Assembly: GCF_000807275.1 (NCBI RefSeq)
Contig: NZ_CP009056.1
Coordinates: 124,001 to 188,000, forward strand
DNA length: 64,000 nt
Source of the DNA: Frischella perrara
Lineage (GTDB): Bacteria > Pseudomonadota > Gammaproteobacteria > Enterobacterales > Orbaceae
Reading direction: 5' to 3'
The notes under the pieces were generated by a model, which did not search any database, was not told the origin of the DNA, and saw only the letters and a program-made list of their open reading frames with translations. Below, in pieces: positions 57,470 through 64,000 of this stretch; position 1 is the stretch's first letter, and each line of letters begins with the position of its first letter. Made by a program: the position numbers and the translations under genes.

Positions 57470-58459
57470 ATGCAGGGTTCTGTAACAGAGTTTTTAAAAC
57501 CTCACCTAGTTGAAGTTGTTCAATACAATCAAACGCATGCTAAAGTGATTTTAGAACCACTTGAGCGTGGATTTGGTCATACACTAGGTAATGCACTGCG
57601 CCGTATTTTATTATCATCAATGCCGGGATGTGCTGTAACGGAAGTTGAGATCGATGGTGTATTGCATGAATACAGTACTAAAGAAGGCGTCCAGGAAGAT
57701 GTGCTTGATATTCTGCTTAATTTGAAAAAATTAGCAGTTAAAGTTCACAGCAAAGATGATGTAATGCTTACATTAAACAAATCTGGAGCTGGTGTTGTTA
57801 CAGCTAACGACATTATTCATGATGGTGATGTTGAAATTGTTAATCCAGATCTTGTGATTTGTCATCTTACAGACGCAAATGCTTCAATTAGTATGCGTAT
57901 TCGTGTTCAAAGAGGACGCGGATACGTTCCTGCTTCTGCTCGTGTTCGATCAGAAGATGAAGAACGTCCAATTGGACATTTATTAGTTGATGCATGCTTC
58001 AGTCCAATTGATAGAATTGCGTATTCAGTAGAAGCAGCTCGAGTTGAACAACGTACGGATTTAGATAAATTAGTTATCGATATGGAAACTAATGGAACTA
58101 TTGATCCAGAAGAATCAATTAGACGAGCATCTACAATTTTGGCTGAGCAACTTGAAGCTTTTGTTGATTTACGTGATGTACGTCAACCAGAAGTGAAAGA
58201 AGACAAACCTGAATTTGATCCAATTCTTCTACGTCCAGTAGATGATTTGGAATTAACTGTTCGATCTGCTAACTGTCTAAAAGCAGAAGCAGTTCATTAC
58301 ATTGGTGATTTAGTCCAACGTACTGAAGTTGAGTTATTGAAAACACCTAATTTAGGTAAGAAATCTCTTACTGAAATTAAGGATGTACTCGCTTCACGTG
58401 GTTTATCTCTTGGTATGCGCTTAGAGAACTGGCCACCAGCAAGTATTGTTGAAGACTAA
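57470..58459 (+). CDS. rpoA: RNA polymerase alpha subunit RpoA
   Basis: This 329-residue subunit has the same length as E. coli RpoA. The N-terminal dimerisation domain (about 1-235) contains [20 protein letters not shown]. The C-terminal domain (about 250-329) has [19 protein letters not shown], with the Arg that contacts UP elements, relevant to the A/T-rich tracts before the rRNA promoters here. Confidence 0.98.
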   Translation: MQGSVTEFLKPHLVEVVQYNQTHAKVILEPLERGFGHTLGNALRRILLSSMPGCAVTEVEIDGVLHEYSTKEGVQEDVLDILLNLKKLAVKVHSKDDVMLTLNKSGAGVVTANDIIHDGDVEIVNPDLVICHLTDANASISMRIRVQRGRGYVPASARVRSEDEERPIGHLLVDACFSPIDRIAYSVEAARVEQRTDLDKLVIDMETNGTIDPEESIRRASTILAEQLEAFVDLRDVRQPEVKEDKPEFDPILLRPVDDLELTVRSANCLKAEAVHYIGDLVQRTEVELLKTPNLGKKSLTEIKDVLASRGLSLGMRLENWPPASIVED

Positions 58460-58488
58460 TTTAAAGTTTACATAAGAAGGATAAAGTT

Positions 58489-58881
58489 ATGCGCCATCGT
58501 AAAAGTGGTCGTCAGCTTAATCGTAATAGCAGCCATCGTCAAGCGATGTTTCGTAATATGACAAGTTCACTTGTTGAACACGAAATTATCAAGACAACTT
58601 TACCTAAGGCTAAAGAGCTGCGTCGTGTAGTTGAACCTTTAATTACATTAGCTAAGACTGATAGTGTAGCTAATCGTCGTTTGGCTTTTGCTCGTATCCG
58701 TAATGCGGATGCAGTGAAAAAATTATTCTCAGATCTTGGTCCACGTTTTGCAAATCGCCCTGGTGGTTATATTCGCATTATGAAATGTGGTTTCCGTGCT
58801 GGTGATAATGCGCCTATGGCCTATATTGAATTAGTAGATCGCCCAGCTACAAGCGAAGTTGTTGCAACTGCCGCTGAGTAA
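58489..58881 (+). CDS. rplQ: Ribosomal protein L17
   Basis: This 130-residue 50S protein near the tunnel exit begins [20 protein letters not shown]. It is the last gene of the alpha operon and is followed by a strong terminator. Confidence 0.98.
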   Translation: MRHRKSGRQLNRNSSHRQAMFRNMTSSLVEHEIIKTTLPKAKELRRVVEPLITLAKTDSVANRRLAFARIRNADAVKKLFSDLGPRFANRPGGYIRIMKCGFRAGDNAPMAYIELVDRPATSEVVATAAE

Positions 58882-58900
58882 TTGATAGATTCGAAAAGAA

Positions 58901-58930
58901 AAGCCGATAAGTTTTTTATCGGCTTTTTTT
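58901..58930 (+). terminator. Alpha operon terminator
   Basis: AAGCCGATAA (58901-58910) pairs perfectly with TTATCGGCTT (58916-58925) around GTTTT and runs into T's. It is symmetric with an upstream A-run, so it could work in both directions. Confidence 0.92.
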
Positions 58931-59075
58931 ATTACAGTTTATAAAATAATATTCTAAATACCACTTTATAGCTATACAGTTTAATTCATAGTAAAATTGG
59001 ACTCGTTAAGATCAATAGCTATATTCTTAGGTCATATTTTATTTATTATTACTCAATAATCAGTCCATCATTGAA

Positions 59076-59279
59076 TTAATAATGTGGTGGTGGAGTTTCT
59101 TCTGACATCGTTGCAATATTAGATGTTTGAACAGATTGTAACTTTTTAGATAATAATATTAACTGTTCTTTCAACTTAGTTATTTCATTTTGAAGTATGA
59201 TAACTGTTTGGTTCAATTCTTCGATTGTTATATCTTGAAAGCAAATCTTTGTTTCTAACTGTTCTATTCGCTTATTCAT
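59076..59279 (-). CDS. slyX: SlyX-like coiled-coil protein
   Basis: This 67-residue protein is a single predicted coiled coil (about residues 1-50, heptad pattern with Ile/Leu) followed by a linker and the conserved PPPHY C-terminus that marks the SlyX family. Function is unknown. In E. coli slyX neighbours slyD, and here radC lies between them. In-frame ATG, ribosome binding site weak. Confidence 0.85.
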   Translation of the reverse strand: MNKRIEQLETKICFQDITIEELNQTVIILQNEITKLKEQLILLSKKLQSVQTSNIATMSEETPPPHY

Positions 59280-59506
59280 AATCTATTAAACTAAATAAAA
59301 TGATTTAAGCATTATAAAGAATATTAAGATACCTTTCTATTGATTTTCCGAAAAGATATCATTAACTTAATTAATATCTTTTTAATTTAAATTTAATAAC
59401 TTCATTACTTATTTAAATTAAATATCCATTTTAGAAATCCTGAATTTCATAATTTATCAAATTAATATATGGTTAGTGTAAAATTTATTAACTATCAAAT
59501 ATTGAA

Positions 59507-60160
59507 TTATAACCACCCTCTCTCAGCAAAAGATACATATTCACCTTTACCTATTACAAAATGATCAAGAATTCTAATATCAACCAGATTGCAGGCTGCT
59601 TCAATTTGTTCAGTTACGTCACGATCTGCCTGACTAGGTTCTGAGAATCCCGATGGGTGGTTATGGGCAAGAATTATAGCAGATGCATTACAACTTAATG
59701 CTTTGCGTACAATTTCACGAGGGTGAACTTCAACACAATTATAAGTTCCTAAGAACATTTCTTCATTGCATATCACTTGGTTTTGATTATTAAGAAAGAT
59801 AACTAAAAAGACTTCTCGATCTTTATTAACAAATTGACTAGCAAGATAATGGTGGGTGAGATTAGGCGATGTTAATATACTACTTTCGGTCATTTTAAAT
59901 TTTAAATAGCGTTTTGATAGTTCTAATACGGCTTGTAGTTGAGTGTATTTGGTAGTGCCTAACCCTTTTTTCTTACAGAATGTCATATGTGAAGCATTCA
60001 TCATTTGATAAAGGGAGCCAAATTCACACAATAGCTCTTGTGATAAATTTAATACAGGTGTTCCCTTAATTCCTGTGCGTAAAAAGATGGCTAGTAACTC
60101 ATAATCTGATAAGGATTGTGCTCCAAATTTCAATAACTTTTCTCTTGGCATCATTATCAT
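59507..60160 (-). CDS. radC: RadC-family JAB/MPN domain protein
   Basis: This protein of about 217 residues has a helix-hairpin-helix segment (about 20-90) and a C-terminal JAMM metalloprotease-like domain with HNHPSG (166-171) and Asp179. It matches chromosomal RadC (YicR) along its length, ending in YVSFAERGW. Despite the name, a repair role has been questioned and the activity is not established. Three ATGs occur in the first four codons. The one at 60151, giving MPREKLL, best matches relatives. Usual neighbours (dfp, rpmB) are absent, and it lies between slyX and slyD. Confidence 0.9.
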   Translation of the reverse strand: MIMMPREKLLKFGAQSLSDYELLAIFLRTGIKGTPVLNLSQELLCEFGSLYQMMNASHMTFCKKKGLGTTKYTQLQAVLELSKRYLKFKMTESSILTSPNLTHHYLASQFVNKDREVFLVIFLNNQNQVICNEEMFLGTYNCVEVHPREIVRKALSCNASAIILAHNHPSGFSEPSQADRDVTEQIEAACNLVDIRILDHFVIGKGEYVSFAERGWL

Positions 60161-60298
60161 ATTCCCATAAAAATTTATATTGACTTAAAGTAAACTATAA
60201 ATGAAAAATGGGTTAATAATTGTAATCTAATAAGTTATTTCTAGTTAGGTCACAGTTTTTGAATTGTATTTTCAGATAATTAAAAGCAATTCAATTTA

Positions 60299-60323
60299 AT
60301 AAAAAGTGCCAAGGAGGCACTTT
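60299..60323 (-). terminator. slyD terminator
   Basis: On the minus strand AAAGTGCC pairs with GGCACTTT (60316-60323 with 60303-60310) around a 5-base loop and is followed by T's. It lies 24 bases after the slyD stop. Confidence 0.82.
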
Positions 60324-60346
60324 CAATTAATGAATTAATTATAGTG

Positions 60347-60919
60347 TTAATGGCTACAGCCACAACCACCATGTCCACCACAACAACCATCGTCTTCATC
60401 TTCATGACTATGGCCACCACAGCCACATCCACCATGTTCATGATGATGTCCATGTGCTCCATGTACATGCCCATGAGAAAGCTCTTCTTGAGTAGCTTCT
60501 CTCACATCAACAACTTCTACATTAAATTTTAAATCCTGACCTGCTAACATATGGTTACCATCAATGGTTACATTATCTCCATCAATAGCAGTAATTTCTA
60601 CGGGTACTGGTCCATGATCAGTATCTGCTAGAAAACGCATACCTACTTCAAGTTCATCAACACCGACAAAAACATCACGGGGTACAGTTTGGACAAGATT
60701 ATCATTATAGTCACCGTAGGCATTTTCTGAGTTTATTTCAACATCAAATTTATCACCTTTTTCACGACCTTCTAAAGCATCCTCTAATCCTTTAATTAAA
60801 TTGCCCGCGCCATGTAAATACTCTAACGGAGCAACAACTGTTGTCTCATCAACTAATACACCATCTTTGGTTCGAACTTGGTACGCTAAACTTACCACTG
60901 TATCTTTTGCTATTTTCAT
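60347..60919 (-). CDS. slyD: FKBP-type peptidyl-prolyl isomerase SlyD with metal-binding tail
   Basis: This 190-residue folding factor has an FKBP domain (about 1-70 and 130-145) split by the insert-in-flap chaperone domain (about 75-125). The C-terminal 45 residues are dominated by His, Cys and Gly (runs such as HGHHHEHGGCGCGG), the nickel-binding tail that helps hydrogenase maturation in E. coli. GGAG lies 5 bases before the ATG. The opposite strand over the tail also reads open because of repeated ATG/ACC triplets, but that is a shadow. Confidence 0.94.
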   Translation of the reverse strand: MKIAKDTVVSLAYQVRTKDGVLVDETTVVAPLEYLHGAGNLIKGLEDALEGREKGDKFDVEINSENAYGDYNDNLVQTVPRDVFVGVDELEVGMRFLADTDHGPVPVEITAIDGDNVTIDGNHMLAGQDLKFNVEVVDVREATQEELSHGHVHGAHGHHHEHGGCGCGGHSHEDEDDGCCGGHGGCGCSH

Positions 60920-61131
60920 TTGATCTCCAATTCTTAGCGAGAAAAGATGCCAAGATTTTATATGAAAAACTTATTAATGTATCCTTTTTTGTTTAATAAA
61001 AAAGTTAATAGAATTAACCTTTTTTAATATTTATGCAATCCTTGATTATCCCAACTTAATATGACTCATTTAACAATACTATTTTATTCATTTATAATCG
61101 TATTAATTTAATAATAATGTGATTTGAATTT

Positions 61132-61977
61132 ATGTTTTCAAAATTTCAATCTTATTGCCATTTAATACGATTAGATAAACCTATTGGCTCAATGTTATTA
61201 TTATGGCCAACACTATGGGCTTTATATTTGACCGCTATTCCGACATTTCATCTTGTCATTGTTTTTGCTTTAGGTGTTTTTGTAATGCGCTCTGCTGGAT
61301 GTGTAATTAATGATATTGCGGATCGAAATTTTGATGGACATGTTGAACGAACTAAAAATAGACCTCTAGCTAATGGAAAGTTAAACGTCAAAGAAGCAAT
61401 TGTCATTTTTATTGTTTTGATCGTAATATCACTATGTTTATTATTGACCTTACCACCTTTGACTTGGTTAATTGCTGTAATGGCATTTTTAACAACCTTA
61501 ATCTACCCTTTTATGAAGCGATTTACACATCTTCCGCAAGTGATATTAGGTATTGCTTTTAGTTGGTCTATTCCCATGGTTTATGCTGCGACTATTGGTT
61601 CTTTCCCATTAAGTTGTTGGTTGTTAAGTTTAACAAATATTTGTTGGACAATTGCTTATGATACTGAATATGCAATGGTTGATCGTGATGATGATCTAAA
61701 AATTGGTATTAAATCTACCGCTGTTTTATTTGGACGATACGACAGACTGATTATAGCTTTTTTACAATTAATTACCACATTGCTCTTAATTATAATTGGT
61801 CTATTAAATCATTTAACAATCGTTTATTTTCTAAGTGTAGCTATTGTCTTATTATTATTTATTTATCAACAAAAAATCATCGTAGAAAGAAAAAAAGAAT
61901 GCTGTTTTAAAGCATTCTTAAATAATCAATATGTTGGTGTAATTATATTTATAGGAATTTTATTTCGTTTTGTTTAA
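61132..61977 (+). CDS. ubiA: 4-hydroxybenzoate octaprenyltransferase UbiA
   Basis: This 281-residue membrane prenyltransferase joins the polyprenyl chain to 4-hydroxybenzoate, committing to ubiquinone. The two Asp-rich motifs are present: NDIADRNFD near 61-69 and DTEYAMVDRDDD near 180-191. About eight hydrophobic segments follow. It converges with plsB, overlapping by four bases, the same arrangement as in E. coli, but ubiC is not upstream. It complements ubiUV in this window for quinone synthesis. Confidence 0.95.
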   Translation: MFSKFQSYCHLIRLDKPIGSMLLLWPTLWALYLTAIPTFHLVIVFALGVFVMRSAGCVINDIADRNFDGHVERTKNRPLANGKLNVKEAIVIFIVLIVISLCLLLTLPPLTWLIAVMAFLTTLIYPFMKRFTHLPQVILGIAFSWSIPMVYAATIGSFPLSCWLLSLTNICWTIAYDTEYAMVDRDDDLKIGIKSTAVLFGRYDRLIIAFLQLITTLLLIIIGLLNHLTIVYFLSVAIVLLLFIYQQKIIVERKKECCFKAFLNNQYVGVIIFIGILFRFV

Positions 61978-64000
61978 TGGAACTCTTCAATTGTTTGCAT
62001 TATTCTATTTGTGATTAATGGCTTAAGGGTATTACTCATTTGTGTAATTTTTTCTGAATTACCCGTTTCTTGAGCATCAAGATAACCTAAATCTTTTAAT
62101 GTGGATACTAATGTTGAAAAAACACCTTTATCGAAAAATTCCGGAGCATTAATTCCATGTAAAACTGACAATCTTTCAGCTATCAGTCGACTCTCTTTTT
62201 CTAGGTTCGCACGGCTAATTGTTGGATCTTTTTGTAATAAAGAAAATGTGATCACATAACGTTGTAAGGTATCTTTTGATATAGATGCTAATAGTTGTAA
62301 AGATGTTAATTTTAAGTAATTTACCGTTATCCGTTCAGGCGTGAAGTTAATAAGATTAATATCATCCAAGCATTGTAATAATTTTGAGATATAATCTAAT
62401 AGTTGTTCTTCTTCATAATAGATAAAAAGTTCTGCTTTTATAAGAGGGAATATAAGTTTAACTTGTTCTATTAACTCATCTTTTGAAATACGATTTTGTT
62501 TAAGAATAATCCGTGCAATGATTGCAGGTATTATTAAAAGATGCTGAATATTATTTCGGTAATAGGTCATTAAAATGGCTTGTTCTTGCGTTAAACTTAC
62601 AATCTCACCGGCTTGATCAGTTGTAATAACAAATTTACCCATTTGTTTAGCATGTTCAAATAATTGTTCCGCACTCTGTTCCGGAACAGTTACTAAATTT
62701 GAGTAAGGAACACTTTTTAATAGAATAAGAGCATAATTAATATGTTCAATTAATTGTTGTTTTGTGAGTGCATTTTGTTGAGAAGCGAGTAAAAATGTAC
62801 TACATAAATTCATGGCATTGACAGCTGCCGACGAATTGATACTTTCCATAATACCCTTAGCTAGTAAATTAGTGGTTGGAGTTAACCAATTCGGTCTTAA
62901 TGTACCAGACGGTTCAATAGCTTCCCGCCAATTCGGTACATTTTGAGTAAGAAATTGATTTAAAGGGATAGGATCGCCAAAATTGACATAACCTAACCCT
63001 AATTTCTTTAATTTAAAAAATGCTTTTAATGTTTGCCATAAATTTTCTTTTTGTTTCGCGGCACCTCTTAATTCCTTAGCATAGGTTGCAACTTCTAAAA
63101 CATGTTCGTATCCAATGTATACTGGAACAATGGATATTGGTCTTGGGTCACCACGTAATAATGTCTGAATGGTCATCATTAACATTCCTGTTTTGGGATC
63201 CAGTAAACGACCTGTACGCGATCTTCCTCCTTCAATAAAATATTCAACAGAGTATCCACGGATAAATAATTCAGCTAGATATTTCCGGAAAACGGAAGTA
63301 TAAAGTTTGTTACCTCTGAATGAACGACGAATAAAGAAAGCGCCTAAACGACGGAAAATAGGACCGGCGGGCCAAAAGTTTAGATTAATTCCTGCAGCAA
63401 TATGTGGTGGTACTAAGCCTTGTCGATAAAGTACATATGATAAAAGTAAATAATCCATGTGACTACGATGACAAGGCGCATAAACGATTTCATGACCATT
63501 TTGTGCTAACTCTCTTATTGGATCTGCATGAGTGACTTTTAACCCTTGGTATAAACGGTTCCATGCCCAAGTTAGTATATAATCAGTTATTTTTAATGCA
63601 CGATAAGTAAAATTTGCTGCAATTTCATTCAACATCGATAATGCATTTTTTCTAGCTTTTTCAATTGAGATATTTTTACTTTTAGCCTCTTCTTGAATTG
63701 CATCACTTATTTCTTGGCTATTTAATAGCATTTTTAACATCTGTTGCCTGATAGGTAAAGTTGGACCGACAGATGCCATTCTTTGTTTAGAAAAATGAAT
63801 ACGTGCAACTCTAGACAATTTATGAGCTAACTCAGGTATTTTCTCGTTTTCAATCGATAAAGCGAAATTTTTCAATGAAACAGTATGAGAAAAGCGAGTA
63901 TAGCAGTCACGTCCAGAGAAACACATTTTCAAAAATTTACGTGTTCCACCTAAGACTTGTAAAGAGAGTTTCTTTCGTCCTTCTTTATCTGGTGCGCGAC
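61974..64000 (-). CDS. plsB: Glycerol-3-phosphate acyltransferase PlsB, partial (N-terminus outside window)
   Basis: The inner-membrane enzyme makes lysophosphatidate from glycerol-3-phosphate and acyl-ACP/CoA. The acyltransferase motifs are clear: CHRSHMDYLLLSYVL (HX4D), GAFFIRRSFRGNKLY and FIEGGRSRTGRL. The frame stays open to the window edge. The residues before the first internal start (RAPDKEGRKKLSLQVLGG) match E. coli PlsB near residue 130, so about 130 N-terminal residues lie beyond 64000. The first in-window start codon (TTG at 63932) is not the real start. Confidence 0.95.
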   Translation of the reverse strand, partial: RAPDKEGRKKLSLQVLGGTRKFLKMCFSGRDCYTRFSHTVSLKNFALSIENEKIPELAHKLSRVARIHFSKQRMASVGPTLPIRQQMLKMLLNSQEISDAIQEEAKSKNISIEKARKNALSMLNEIAANFTYRALKITDYILTWAWNRLYQGLKVTHADPIRELAQNGHEIVYAPCHRSHMDYLLLSYVLYRQGLVPPHIAAGINLNFWPAGPIFRRLGAFFIRRSFRGNKLYTSVFRKYLAELFIRGYSVEYFIEGGRSRTGRLLDPKTGMLMMTIQTLLRGDPRPISIVPVYIGYEHVLEVATYAKELRGAAKQKENLWQTLKAFFKLKKLGLGYVNFGDPIPLNQFLTQNVPNWREAIEPSGTLRPNWLTPTTNLLAKGIMESINSSAAVNAMNLCSTFLLASQQNALTKQQLIEHINYALILLKSVPYSNLVTVPEQSAEQLFEHAKQMGKFVITTDQAGEIVSLTQEQAILMTYYRNNIQHLLIIPAIIARIILKQNRISKDELIEQVKLIFPLIKAELFIYYEEEQLLDYISKLLQCLDDINLINFTPERITVNYLKLTSLQLLASISKDTLQRYVITFSLLQKDPTISRANLEKESRLIAERLSVLHGINAPEFFDKGVFSTLVSTLKDLGYLDAQETGNSEKITQMSNTLKPLITNRIMQTIEEFH

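Noticed and set aside
60280-60532. Met/Thr-rich frames on both strands over the slyD tail
   Set aside because: They arise from the biased His/Gly/Cys codons of the slyD metal-binding tail.

Overview
The window is chromosomal sequence from an AT-rich gammaproteobacterium. The 16S rRNA sequence, the E. coli-like gene orders and the low GC content fit the insect-gut family Orbaceae (Gilliamella/Frischella group). That placement is my reading of the sequence and was not checked against a database. The region is mostly core genome. I found no CRISPR array, integrase, transposase or prophage.

Layout. (1) 1-6.2 kb: a secreted histidine phosphatase, trmO and the methionine importer metNIQ, whose promoter carries a tandem MetJ operator, then divergent gmhB. 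(2) 6.2-13.9 kb: an rRNA locus in the same context as E. coli rrnH (metNIQ/gmhB), with 16S, tRNA-Ile(GAU), tRNA-Ala(UGC), 23S, 5S and a second 5S. A Tat-type PLP aminotransferase gene sits between tRNA-Ala and 23S. It has its own terminator, and an rRNA-type promoter follows it in front of 23S. (3) 14-21.4 kb: rppH-lgt-thyA, rlmM, lpoA-yraN-diaA-dolP. (4) 21.5-25.2 kb, minus strand: ubiU-ubiV-csdA-csdE, which joins O2-independent ubiquinone hydroxylation (Fe-S proteins) to a cysteine desulfurase pair. (5) 25.5-35.9 kb: a CytR-like regulator, xseA, xthA, tyrA, a LacI-family regulator divergent from an ascorbate-type PTS operon with a clear operator, and narK. (6) 36-41.5 kb: iscR-iscS-iscU-iscA-hscB-hscA-fdx with two abutting IscR-like sites at the promoter. 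(7) 41.5-44.6 kb: fmt and an SLC13/RCK permease. (8) 45-58.9 kb: the S10, spc and alpha ribosomal protein operons in E. coli order, with an S10 leader, an S10/spc terminator and the alpha-operon S4 translational regulator. (9) 59-64 kb: slyX, radC, slyD, ubiA and the 3' part of plsB, which runs off the window.

The genes describe a respiring, facultatively anaerobic cell: nitrate/nitrite transport, O2-independent ubiquinone synthesis and Fe-S assembly. No new defence or mobile system is visible. The most unusual structure is the rRNA locus, which looks split into 16S-tRNA and 23S-5S transcription units by an inserted protein gene. It also has a second 5S gene whose changes keep helix II paired.
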